Of a stretch of 64,000 nucleotides of DNA, positions 52,291 to 64,000 are shown piece after piece; the first letter of the stretch is position 1; the number at the start of each line of letters is the position of its first letter. The notes beneath the pieces were generated by a model. That model saw nothing but the letters and a program-made list of their open reading frames with translations, was not told where the DNA came from and made no database searches. The position numbers and the translations under genes are program-made. Source of the DNA: Ficedula albicollis (Eukaryota; Chordata; Aves; Passeriformes; Muscicapidae). The stretch is from NCBI RefSeq assembly GCF_000247815.1, contig NC_021678.1, forward strand, positions 7,608,190 to 7,672,189, written 5' to 3'.

Positions 52291-53506
52291 GATCTGTCTT
52301 TTTAAAGTAAATTCATACCTGAACTCTTTTTGCTGGCACAAAGGCATTTTGAGATTATCTGGACTATTTACAGCCCCCTCCTCTGTATCTGCCTGATGCA
52401 TGAGGGCCTGGGAAGCAGGAGAGAAGGGATGACACCTTCATACCTGTCCACACCTCAATCAGTCAGTTCCCTTTGTTTCCCCACCTCCTTGTCAAAGGGC
52501 TGTCTCCCATCCAGCACTGAGCAGAGCATTGTTCTCCATCAAGTGCCCACTCTCCCACTTCACAGCAAGCAAAGCTATTCTGTGTCACTGAGCTCTGCTG
52601 TGTCTGCATATTGAAGAAATTGTTGAGGGTTGTTTTTTTTTTGAGCATAATGATCATGTCTATTCTGTGTCACTGAGCTCTGCTGTGTCTGCATATTGAA
52701 GAAATTGTTGAGGGTTGTTTTTTTTTTTGAGCCCCATAATGATCATGCACTTTGAAAAAGAAATCTATCACCTGAGTGTGTAAGCAGACAAGTTTCCTTA
52801 CTCTTGAGGCATGACAAAATATTGCTAGAGGAAAATAGTAATCTGTAAGTATCTAGTTCCCTGGAAACCTCATGGTCAGCTCAGGTGTTTAGAGAAAACA
52901 GCTGTAATGGAAAACTGTTGGACACTTAAATGGTCATTAGAAATAACTCAGATGCCCCTGCAGAGCTCATAAGCCTTTGCACAGATGTTCTGAGCTGAGA
53001 ACTTGGTGCCAGAGGTACAGTTTTCTTCCAAATTAAAATTGGTGTCAGACCTCATCTTGAATGGCAATATTAGAAGAAAATGTCAGTAAGATCTAGCTCA
53101 GCCATTCCTTCAGAGTCAAAGGACAGTTGGAGCAGCAGGGTAGGAACCTCTGTGGGGCAGCAGCAGAGAGTTTTCTCAGTTGCTCACCTTTCCATCACAT
53201 GCAGTTTAAATTTCTTCTTTTGAATGATGCTAAGACATAAAAAGGCCCAAATACCACACAAAATGTTGGTTTTATGTAATTCTGAGGTCAGTGGAAGAAA
53301 AAAAAATGCCAAGAGAAAATCCAGGAGGAAAATCTATTTTGTAGTCACAGAATTAAAACACAGATCTAGAACAATATTCCAGATAAAAAATACTTTTATA
53401 GCTTATAAAAAAACATGTATCCACACACGGAGTGTGTCTGATGCCAAGTATGGTAGTGATGCCCAGCTTTTGTGGATGCAGAGGTGGTGTCCATAATGTA
53501 AAATGA
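52291..53506 (+). repeat. 1.2-kb tandem duplication, copy 1 (with extra 85 bp)
   Basis: This 1216-bp segment is followed directly by a second copy at 53507-54637. Outside the inserted 85 bp I found essentially no substitutions by eye; even the 94- and 90-codon frames inside it are identical in both copies. The copy carries an internal 85-bp duplication (52575-52744) that copy 2 lacks. It contains no recognised gene. Near-identity plus one indel is what two haplotypes of one locus would look like. Confidence 0.97.
52575..52744. repeat. Nested 85-bp tandem duplication
   Basis: CTATTCTGTGTCACTGAGCT starts at 52575 and 52660. The copies differ in the tail (TTTGAGCATAATG against TTTGAGCCCCATAATG) and end at ATGATCATG. 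The downstream 1.1-kb copy has only one such unit, in the second-unit form (GAGCCCCATAATG), so the duplication either arose in, or was inherited by, only one arm. Confidence 0.95.
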
Positions 53507-54637
53507 GATTTGTCTTTTTAAAGTAAATTCATACCTGAACTCTTTTTGCTGGCACAAAGGCATTTTGAGATTATCTGGACTATTTACAGCCCCCTCCTCT
53601 GTATCTGCCTGATGCATGAGGGCCTGGGAAGCAGGAGAGAAGGGATGACACCTTCATACCTGTCCACACCTCAATCAGTCAGTTCCCTTTGTTTCCCCAC
53701 CTCCTTGTCAAAGGGCTGTCTCCCATCCAGCACTGAGCAGAGCATTGTTCTCCATCAAGTGCCCACTCTCCCACTTCACAGCAAGCAAAGCTATTCTGTG
53801 TCACTGAGCTCTGCTGTGTCTGCATATTGAAGAAATTGTTGAGGGTTGTTTTTTTTTTTGAGCCCCATAATGATCATGCACTTTGAAAAAGAAATCTATC
53901 ACCTGAGTGTGTAAGCAGACAAGTTTCCTTACTCTTGAGGCATGACAAAATATTGCTAGAGGAAAATAGTAATCTGTAAGTATCTAGTTCCCTGGAAACC
54001 TCATGGTCAGCTCAGGTGTTTAGAGAAAACAGCTGTAATGGAAAACTGTTGGACACTTAAATGGTCATTAGAAATAACTCAGATGCCCCTGCAGAGCTCA
54101 TAAGCCTTTGCACAGATGTTCTGAGCTGAGAACTTGGTGCCAGAGGTACAGTTTTCTTCCAAATTAAAATTGGTGTCAGACCTCATCTTGAATGGCAATA
54201 TTAGAAGAAAATGTCAGTAAGATCTAGCTCAGCCATTCCTTCAGAGTCAAAGGACAGTTGGAGCAGCAGGGTAGGAACCTCTGTGGGGCAGCAGCAGAGA
54301 GTTTTCTCAGTTGCTCACCTTTCCATCACATGCAGTTTAAATTTCTTCTTTTGAATGATGCTAAGACATAAAAAGGCCCAAATACCACACAAAATGTTGG
54401 TTTTATGTAATTCTGAGGTCAGTGGAAGAAAAAAAAATGCCAAGAGAAAATCCAGGAGGAAAATCTATTTTGTAGTCACAGAATTAAAACACAGATCTAG
54501 AACAATATTCCAGATAAAAAATACTTTTATAGCTTATAAAAAAACATGTATCCACACACGGAGTGTGTCTGATGCCAAGTATGGTAGTGATGCCCAGCTT
54601 TTGTGGATGCAGAGGTGGTGTCCATAATGTAAAATGA
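53507..54637 (+). repeat. 1.1-kb tandem duplication, copy 2
   Basis: Head-to-tail copy of 52291-53506, 1131 bp long because it lacks the 85-bp internal duplication. The copies join at AAATGA/GATTTGTC; the left outer edge reads GGGGATCTGTC and the right outer edge AAATGAAATT. No gene is seen. Confidence 0.97.
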
Positions 54638-57600
54638 AATTAAATGAAATATATTTTGGAAAGGCAAAAAGAATGGCCTCACTTCATCTCTGGCTCTGAA
54701 ACATTACAATGAGTGTGTAATTGTCAATGAATAATTTGAATTTTTTCAGTTTTTCATTGCTGGATGCGTATGCAGGAACAAGATGGCCTACAGCATGGGT
54801 TGCTTTTACTGTTCCATTCCCTTTATCCCCACTCCATAAGAAGACTGTTATCCATAGCAGGAAAACATCAGGATGCTTCTTGGAATCCTGGACACTCACC
54901 TCTTTATCAATAACCACAAAATAACAAATCTACCTATGATCTACTATTACTCTTCTAATAATCAATATTGACTTCTACAGCATTTGCAAAATGGAAATTT
55001 ATGCATAAAATAAACTGGGGGGGAGGTCTAATTTTTTATGGAAACAGCTTCCCCAAATAATAAAATATTAAAACAGAGGAGAAAGGATTAAAAAGAAGAG
55101 AAAAGGAGAAAGACAAAAGAATACATTTCTTGCAATTTTTCTTAAGGCTTTGCCGTTTCAGAATATGACAGTCCATTCCTTCCTAGCCATATGTCTCAGG
55201 TATTTCCACATGAAGTTGAGTTATTATAAAGATGTTCAGTATTTGTTCAATGATTATTCCCCTTTAAATACTGTCGTGGTTTCTGTGAACCTTCCATCCA
55301 GGTGGTTTATGAATATAATACAATACTTTCATTAAAGGAAAGAGCTGCAAGCAGAACTCTGAAGAGACCTTATTCATGCACAGTGCAAGAGAAGGAACAG
55401 AAAGTCAATTAGCTGGCTGTAAAGACTTCAAGGAAAGCAATTTTACAGGATAAATCCAGAACTGAAAGACTGGAGAGGAAGTGGACTGGGACTGGGTGAT
55501 TAAAATTTATCAGGGAGGCTAGAGACCAGCAGCTATGTTCCAGGAACATACACCACCACCTCCCTAATCCACTCAACTCTAATAACCACAGCTGTAAAAG
55601 GACTGCTAATGGGGACTGGTCAAACTGGATTGAAGCAACTTGGCCAGACCCCAAAGAGACTTGGTGCAGCACCCTTTCCATCAAAGTTCCTGATAGGAAA
55701 GCAGCAGCGTAGCTGAATATTGTACTAGTGGTGCTGGTGACTCTTTCTAATGAATGCTTCATTAGAAGTGCAGCTTCAGTGGTAGGAAACCAGCAGTGGG
55801 GGATGTTTAGCCAGTGAAAGAGAGTTGAAATTTCAAACTCTAGAGAAACAATGAGTAGCTGGTCTTGTTTCATTTTTTTCCTCGTGGAAGATAATGCTGG
55901 GTCATTCCTACCACCAAAGGAGGTGAGGATATTTGCTGTAATAGATTACACCTCTTTTTTCTTCTTCCAGGTTCTCTGGGGAAACGAATGTGAAGCTTGC
56001 ATTTTCACTTACTCTGCTGTTGACCTCAGTCTTATTTAGGCATTGCTTGGTTATTTTGTTTCTTTCAGGATACATTTCTCTTTCCCTGTCTCTACGGTCT
56101 TGATGTACTTTTCCAAATAAGTGGCTTTGGGAATGAGCTAATGGTGAGAGTCACAGATGGACAGGCTGCACTTTAGAGTTGGCAGATGGGGACTTGAGAC
56201 AGGAAGATAAATCTCTTTCAGGCTGCTGGGTTACTGGGGAGAGTTGATTAGGGGGTCTCTGAAGTGAACACACACTGCTAGGTGTCTGAGGAGCAGAGAG
56301 ATCAAATGATGGGTTGTTTGGATTGAGAGGTGCACTCTGCTGCCCGAGTCGCTGCTGTGGGCCATTGGCAGTGTGGGATGGCACAGAGCAAGCTGCCCAC
56401 GGGAGCAAAGCTGCTGTGGTCACACCCCTGCAAGAGCAAGCCGTGGAATCTGAGCACCAGGGAACACAGTCAGGGACTTAAGGACTGAGGAGACAGAGAC
56501 ATCCTGCTTTCAAACACACTCTGTTAGTTCCTGCCTATTCACATTTATGTTTTCTTCCTTCTTGTGTGCAAGAAAAATATCCTATAAACAGGCAGAATGT
56601 CATTTAAATGTCACCACTTGCTGTCCTTTTGAGATGAAAGGAAAATGAGAAGAAGGATTAGTTATACCAGGGCTAGAGGTGGGAGTCCTTTGCCTTTGCC
56701 TTCCTCTTCAGTGTCAGCAGCAGAGCCCAGAGACAGCTGTGGCTCGGGCTGAGGTGTGTCTGTTCCACAAACACACTGAGACACCTGCAGACATGGTCCT
56801 TGGTGACACTGGCATCCCAGAAAAATCTCCTGCAGATAAGCAGGAGACCAATTTACTGGTCCGGTTCTTTTAATTCTGCTTCCCACCAATGCCTAGTGGC
56901 AGGGCTCAGGAAATGTTATTTTTACTGAAGCTGAGGATTTTGTGCATATTATTGAACAGGCAAGAGTCAACATCCAAAAAAGAAATTATTTAATTTACCC
57001 TCAAGCTTTGCAGAAGTCAGCCATCATACAAAACCTCATATTTTCAGAGCACATGAGGATATCTCTTTTCTTTAATAGTGTTTTATATGTCCTTTACAAA
57101 CTGCCATTTTCAGAAACATCAGATATATATTCCTTGGTAGTTGTAATCAAGCATTTTTCTAACCTTCTTTTAGGAAGATAGAAGACTGGGAATCACTTGT
57201 ACTGATATTCAGTTTTTCTTTTCTATGAATAAGTAATGGCAATACAAGGGGATATGATGGGAATGCTTTTAACAGAGCTGTGTCTCTTCTACAGCATTGT
57301 TATAAAATGAGGGGAGCCAGAAAATACCTACTTAGTATATGCATCAGTGTGCTAATCCTTGCTTGTTTCCCACATGATGGTCTCTTGTGATGTTTTAATT
57401 TGAAAACAAAAGCAAAGCAGGAAGATTTTTCTTCTGAAGTTTTAAAATATAATTTGTATTGTCACAAGCCTTCCACTGTGAACATATTTTGTGGATGGAA
57501 CTGCATTTCCCTCCCTCCTGTTCAGCTCCAGTTTCTTTGCTTTAAAGTTCTCTGTTTCCCCCAACAGCACCATGATCCATGACCATACACAAGGGTTGGA

Positions 57601-58006
57601 ATTTTCTATCTTTTCCTTGCCTGCATTAGTATTGACAGGCATATGCCTATTTAAAAAAAGGTACTTTGTATTTTTAAGCTGTGTCAAATCCTGCAGCAGT
57701 TCTTAGTGACTTTCTTAGGGCACAGAAAAGCAAAGGGAAAGGTTTAACTAAGTGAAGTGACCACTCCTGTTTCTGAGTATCACTGTGAGTGTTGGTGCTT
57801 TGTCTTCCACAAAAAGAAGCAGAGGGTTGGATTTATTTGATATTTTTCCCTGCCATACAATGAAACCCTTAAATTGATAAAAAGGAGAAATAAGTAGAAA
57901 TTAAACTGAAAGAAAGAGATAGATATGTAAGGCTAAAATAAATTCTTCATTTTGTTTCTGCATTGGAGTTTAGTCAGACTCTGGCCTGAGCAGAAGAAAT
58001 GCCCAA

Positions 58007-58061
58007 GAAGTTTGGACATGGAAAGACACCATGGAAGTTTGGACCTAGGACAGACACCATG
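58007..58061. repeat. Imperfect tandem duplication, about 27 bp
   Basis: GAAGTTTGGACATGGAAAGA before CACCATG at 58007 and GAAGTTTGGACCTAGGACAG before ACACCATG at 58034 are imperfect copies with one small indel. This one looks older than most. Confidence 0.8.
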
Positions 58062-61000
58062 TGGTCTCCTGGCAATCTCGTGAGGGATGTGCCCCTCTGT
58101 GCAGGCTGAGATCCATATAAATGTATTTAATAAGTATCATTTGTTGTTTCTAAAACACAGAACACAATGAGTTCTGCCAGGGATCTGTAGTCCCTGATCA
58201 GAGAGAAATTTCTTTATTATTATTATTAGTTAAGCATTACTTCAGCATCAGCTGAATATGCACAGCTTGTTAAAACAATTTTCATGTTCTAAAAGTAGAT
58301 TAGTTTTAAAGGGTTATCCCTTCAAAATCCCTTTGCTACCCTTTAGAGATAGAGTTATCCTTCTAAGGATAAAAGGATAGCAAAGACTTGTGCCTGTCAA
58401 ACATCCAAAAGAGAAATTAGTACATATGGATTTATTGACTTCATTTCACTGATAAAACCTGCTTTTGTGAGTACCGGTTGTTTCAGCCCCTTGCTAGTGA
58501 TTGGTATGCCATGTCCTGCTGGCAATTCCAACTCTGGAACTCCTGGGGACCTCATCTTTGCTTTTGGCACAAGAACTTAATCTATTATTCCTATACAACT
58601 TCCAGGGAAATTATGATAATTCAAACTCTCTCTGGTCCCTATGTGTAAACTTAAAATTTATCATTTTAATACAGGTCAGTTTTGAAGTTGCTGGAATCTT
58701 CAAATATAACATTTTTAGTTTCTGGTTTTTAAAGATTCACAACAGTAAGCTTTCTTATTTATTCTTGGAAGGTTGCATTGGCAAAAATAGAGGGTGGGTG
58801 AGCTGAGATTTGAAGAAAAATCCAGAAGATGAGTGCAATATTAAGAGACAAAGTGTGGAATAATCTATGAGTATATTTTTGTGTCTCTTCACACATCTTG
58901 CAGAAGTTAATAGAAAGGTACTGCCATTGTAACCCACATAACACAAGTGTTTTCCAAAGATAAGGGAAGACTCTGGTAGTCTCAGAAAGTTTTTTTAAGA
59001 TAATGCCAACTTCCTCCAAGAGTGCATTGGTTCATGAACCTGGCTATAGGGTAAGGACAGTCACGTAGAACTGTCAGGTTACTGTAAACAAGAAGTTAAA
59101 GTTTATTTTCAATGTGTATTTATGCCATACTTCTCAAAAACCCAATATATTTTAATACTAGGCTTTTCATTCTCAATAATTCAAACATTTAATGTCCTAT
59201 CAAATTTTAGTTTCCTTTTTAATAGCATAAACTAAATAACATGCATAGTATAAGGGAAAATATTTTTTACTCTCGTATATTCAGAGACACACTTTAAAAT
59301 GTTTTCGAGTGCACTTTTCAGGGAATTATGAATTGTACAGAATATAAATTTCCCTGATTACAACTCAGAACTCATCTAAAACCTTAAAGAGAGGAGAAGG
59401 TACACAGAGAAAATGTTACACTCTGTACTGAACCTTAAATCAGACTAAGTGTTTACAAGTGTTTGTGTTTGTATTGGCTTTCATGAATCTGAGGCCACAT
59501 TTATCACTCCAGCTTTTTTAGGATGGTCCTAATGCTAGATTGCACCTTATTTAAAAGAAGGAAACAAATTTCAAATAGCAGCCTCTGAATAAGGACTGAG
59601 AGCAAAACAATTACCTGCCTGCTTAAATGAGGGCTGGGTCCCAGTTTGATCTGGAAGGAAAGTGTGGTGTTTTCTGAGGATGGGAAATGGCTTCAGCAGA
59701 AAGACCTTCCTCATCACTCCTTCCCGAACTTCATGCACTGAGAGGTTGCCACTGGTTTGCATAAGCTTCTGAAGCAGTGGCATGTGCTGTGTTCACCATC
59801 AGGAAACTGCTGTAAGTCACACAAGTGGTTTGCTTTTGTTGTTATTTTGGAGTTTATTTATAGGATTTGTTGCTGGCTCTACAAACAAGCTGTATTGTTT
59901 GAGCTACCAGTGGAGGAAATGCAGACCACTCAAAGGTGCACACTTAGTTCAAAAGGCTTTTTGCTACAGTGACCTTAAAAGTTGCATATGCCCTTCTTCA
60001 GTGTTGACAACATACAATTCAAGAGTTGCAAATGGAAACCTAACTGAAGATCCTTTCCTTTTGATATCTGTTCAGATTTCCACTGGTACCAAGTAAAACT
60101 GTATCTATGCTGTATCTAAAGCAGGGAGCACAGACTAACCAATAATTATACTTTTTATAAAGGAAGGCAAATTTCCGAAAAATCTGCGCGTTTTCCCCCA
60201 TTATTTCTTTCTATATCTTTTGGCAAAGTGCACTTGATTCTTCATGAAAAAAATTTTCCTTTCTTCATTAGTGCTCATGCTTGACTAGAAAAGCCATCAC
60301 TGCCAGGTGTGTGATGATTAGCAGGAGGGTAATGAATCAGCTTGGGCTTTACATCAATGGGATAAATCATGGCTCCAGCTGAATGTAAATAGGGTAGTGT
60401 TGTTCTGTTTTATAGCATTCCACCAAAACCCTGTGCTTAGGAAAGAAAGAGATTTTAGTAATCTCCAAAAAGTAGGGATGGGTAAACTAAATGTTGCTTT
60501 GCTTTCAACAAAGTCTGAAAACTATTTTCACCAGGTAAATTTTGTAAAACCCTTTCTTGGTTCATTATCTTTTTCATTTCTAAATATGAATGATATGTAA
60601 AGCATTTTTTATATGGTGAGAAAGTATTTACTTATTCTTCTAGACTTCACAGGGGAATAGTATAAAAACAAACCCAAATCAAACCTTTATATTTTCATAA
60701 AAGCTAGATTAAATTAAAGCTTCAAAAGTTTCAAGTTCTGCACAGAAATTCTGATTTTTTAATTTACATTGCCTCTTTGTCACCTTGAAAACACTACTCT
60801 ATGCAGAATAGCACAGTGGAAATGTGGGTCCCAATTGCAGTTTTTAAATTTCTCCTTTGCAAAACATCTCCCAGAACCTGCAGATGTAGAAGGAAACTTT
60901 ACCTATGAGTATTTCAGGTTTTTTCTTCAACTTTGGTGTTTTCATTTGTTAACATTTCTTGTTAACAAAAGGGAAAAAATGACCTTGAAATGTACATGTA

Positions 61001-63823
61001 CATCTTGCTCCACAGTCACCTTCCTGCAATATAATAAAAACCTTTCCCCATAAGGCAACAAACTGCACTACATGAGCAATACAGGCTCTTGTTGCTGATG
61101 CTGAAGTATTAGGTCTTTCCTGAGACACTGATGTAAGAGAATAGAGAGAGAGACACATATTTCAGCAAAGCATTAATTCAGCCCAGAATTTTAATATAAA
61201 GAACACCAAGGCAGTATCCTGTTATCTGAATTTTAATGACTGTATCTTTTTTATCCTGTCAGTTGTAGCAAGGATGTGAGAGGTTTCATGAAACATTAAT
61301 GGCTCTAACTGCAGTCCTCTCCATTTCCTTTTTTCTCTCTTTTTTTGTTCTCCTGATGCGATGTAAAATATGAATTTGTGCAGTGGAACTGCTTTCTGCA
61401 CAGGGCTGTATTGTTTGCTTGATCTTGCAGCAGTGACTGTGGCTCCTATTTGGGCTGGGAGCTTCCACACAGGCAGCCTGGGGAGAGGGAGGGGGCTGGA
61501 GGTTCGTGGAGAGGAAGATCTTGCTGATGACAGATCATAAACAATTTTAAATACAGTCCATATTTTAGAGACTTTCAAAGAAAGGGCCAGCTGGATGTTC
61601 TGCAGTAGCCTCAGTCTCATCTGCAGACTGCTGCTTGCTGGCTGGATGAACATTTCAGAAGGCAAAAATCCACAGGGAATGTCAGATCCTCTCCCCTCCT
61701 CAACCCCCAAGAAACAGGACTGAGAATGGGGTAGAGAGGGACTAAACCTGACCAGATTTCAGGGCTCATCGGGTGCAAGGGCACAGCAAAGCCTGTGGAC
61801 ATTACTGTACCTGCCAGACAGTGAATTCCTGCAACAGCCAGTCTCTCACACCTAAAACCCATGCAAACAGCTGTTGCCATTTGGCTGAGTGCTCTCACAC
61901 TATAACTTCCAGGGGAGTGTTGCAGGAAAATACACAGCTCCCAAGGCAAGTGAAGAAACCTAGAGGCAAACAAGCAGAGCTTAACACAGGCACAGAGGCC
62001 AAGCGTGCTTGGAATCCAGTACTTGAGGTGCTGCAGAAAGCAAATTCAGCACTCTGATCCACAAGATGCATAATAGGAAATGTTCCTATTTATTCAGAGG
62101 AAGCCTGTTACAAACATAAATATGCATTGTGTGGTGCCATAATATAGGGACTATAACGTGGCAACAGCAGCTGTAAGCCCTGATGTGTTTATTTTCATCC
62201 TAAAAAAGTATGACACTGATGTGGTCAGCGAGAGGGTGTCACCACACCACTGTGACGCGTGTGTGTCATGCTGTCTGCCATTCCCTGGGAGTGGGGTGTT
62301 TGCTAGCAAATGTTCTGCCCTCCATCAGCATCATCCTGAGAAACAAACCCACAGGCTTTGGGGAGCAGAGAGACCAACAGAGGTTGTCAGTCTCTGTGCC
62401 TCCATTCTCTCCTTACCTCCCCTTTCCTTAGGCAGCTCCATGAGTTGGGAATAGCCTGACCTCCAACAATTTCCCTCTTGTTGTCTCTGGAAAATAGATG
62501 GCAAAAATATGGCTTACTCTTCCAGAAGCTGGAGAGCACTTTTCCTCACTCTGTTGGAGTTTGTGTCTGTCTGGAGGCACTGGATGAATTTGGGATATCA
62601 GGGATATGTTGAATGAAGCTGAGGCCTTTTACTGTAAGTATAGAAAGGTGAGCAGAGAAAGTATGAGCTGCTTTGTTTTGTGTTTCAATAAGCACTATTT
62701 CAGTTTTCTGTGATTTTCTGTTCTGGGAGCTGTGAGGAAGGTTGGAAAGGTGCCCTGGCTGCATCATGGTCTGTCTGCACCGCGTGTATGATGGCCTGTG
62801 AGAAGGAGCTTGGGACTCTGTACAGTAAATAAAGCAATATTTAGTAGCAGCACTGAGTTTGGTTAGCATGGGCACGCTGCACAGCTGGAGAAACAAATGG
62901 TGTGGCAGTGTAGTGTGTGCTGCTTAGCCATGGACCACTGGAGTCTGCTGCCGTTCACAGAGCCAAACTGATAAACGCAGGTGTTAACAGGTCTGGTGCA
63001 AATTTAGACTTCATCCATTAAAATGATCTATTTTGGAATAAGCTTGCAAATGAATAATCAAGTTACATTCTCTGTGGAACAGACTTGACTGCTAGTATAC
63101 TGCAGAGCTTTGATAAAAAGAACTGCAGAAGAAGTAGGGCCCAAAGAAAGTCGATGTGAAATAAAATTCAGTTCACTCTGACTGTGCTAATTAACGGAGC
63201 TTACACATTTCACCATGATTAACTGAGACACAGTGGTAGAGCTCAATATACGTGGGAGTTCATTTAGTTGTCTGTAGTTCCACCTTTTCATTTAATAAAT
63301 GCTTCTTGATTTAAATGGAAATCTCTAATTGCAAAATGATCCCTGATGCAGCCTGTCACAACAAATACATACATTCTGTTACAACAAGAAAACTTTTCCT
63401 GTTTATATTATTTTCACTATTATCCCAGACTTTCTTAATCTTCCACTTTCCTTCATTCAGCATAAAGTTCACAGTATGTCTGTCTGAAACAACAACAACA
63501 AAATGGGATGCCTATCATCAATGAACCAGTGGCATTTACAAGTGGGATTTAAACAAATCTGCTGTAATAATGGTGGATAGTTTGTTTGAAATCTGAGTTT
63601 TACTCCTAATAGAACCAGGAAAGGTTTTGATGGAAAACAAAAAAGGTGACATTTTGTGCTAGTTGACATCGATGTGTTTCCCTGGACTCTAGAGAGATTC
63701 TCCTTATTGCAGAACCAGGGCCAACATTACGAGATTAAGGATTTATATGACAGGCAATTAATAGAAGGATGTTTGTGGGAGGAATGTTTTTCTAGGGTAA
63801 AAAATTGAGGGAGAATATGAAGG

Positions 63824-63937
63824 AAAGGAAGGATGAAACAGAAAAAGTCAGATAAAAGGAAAGGAAAAATCCCCAGAAATAAAGGAAGGATGAAACAGAA
63901 AAAGTCAGATAAAAAGAAAGGAAAAATCCCCAGAAAT
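63824..63937. repeat. Two-copy tandem duplication, 57-bp unit
   Basis: AAAGGAAGGATGAAACAGAA starts at 63824 and 63881. The copies differ by one base (GATAAAAGG against GATAAAAAG) up to CCCCAGAAAT. The strand is almost pure purine with many GGAAA words. Confidence 0.95.
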
Positions 63938-64000
63938 GGAGTAGGCCAGTCTGAGGATTCCCATGCACTGCTGTTTTGAGGAGACTGGATTTGCATGCAG

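Larger units (their letters stand above)
54638..64000. other. Gene-free unique sequence
   Basis: No exon with persuasive support. The two longest ordinary frames of the window lie here on the minus strand (55409-55873, 154 codons; 61222-61710, 162 codons). They have no recognisable domain and are treated as chance. Small duplications at 58007 and 63824 are listed separately. The end of the window (63780-64000) is purine-rich. Confidence 0.55.

Noticed and set aside
55409..55873. 154-codon frame on the minus strand
   Set aside because: Rich in Leu, Ser and Trp without a family motif. The plus strand over the same stretch shows no exon pattern either. Treated as chance.
56712..56873. Open segment after a good acceptor (TTGCCTTCCTCTTCAG), ending in a stop
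   Set aside because: About 53 codons with no recognisable family, no nearby AATAAA and no partner exon. Weaker than the three candidates kept.
61222..61710. 162-codon frame on the minus strand
   Set aside because: The longest ordinary frame, but without a recognisable domain, splice-site support or biased composition. One frame of this size in 64 kb and six frames is not surprising.

Overview
The window looks like bird nuclear DNA, probably a songbird or a close relative. Two interspersed repeats point that way. One is a minus-strand solo LTR (37000-38348) whose start, TGTGCTGGTTTTG, and end, ACCATGACA, match my recollection of avian ERVL-type LTRs; it is bounded by a perfect 5-bp target-site duplication. 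The other is a minus-strand CR1 3' end near 38.6 kb. Nothing looks bacterial, viral or organellar: there are no gene-dense operons, no RNA genes and no CRISPR. I recognise no protein-coding gene. Most open frames are short and have the composition expected by chance in sequence of about 40% GC. The window is best read as a gene desert or the inside of a long intron.

The main feature is direct tandem duplication, almost always in exactly two copies. Three are large: 1.6 kb at 3588-6804, 665 bp at 19985-21314 and 1.2/1.1 kb at 52291-54637. About eighteen smaller ones have offsets of 13-203 bp. Several are nested or composite (41901-42254; an 85-bp duplication inside one arm of the 52-kb pair). 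The large pairs are about 99.4% to nearly 100% identical, so they are either very recent or false duplications made from two haplotypes during assembly. The small ones range from near-identical to about 95-97% and are more likely real.

The second striking feature is an uninterrupted 853-base poly-C run (23283-24135). On both sides it is bordered by the same short sequence, AA-poly(T)-GTTCATA. This suggests a consensus or gap-filling artefact, or less likely a real C homopolymer inside a duplication. A smaller A22C32 block lies at 13179-13232.

Three splice-flanked open segments are the only coding candidates: 29416-29533, 38873-39126 (ending in a stop, with AATAAA 185 bp later) and 39708-39824. 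All are on the + strand. The first ends, and the other two begin, in the same splice phase. They match no family I know and remain low-confidence. By region: 1-19 kb is unique sequence with scattered repeats and the 1.6-kb pair; 20-24 kb holds the 665-bp pair and the poly-C; 24-37 kb is mostly unique; 37-39.3 kb holds the LTR, CR1 and one exon candidate; 40-48 kb has many small duplications; 52-55 kb holds the nested duplication; the rest is unremarkable.
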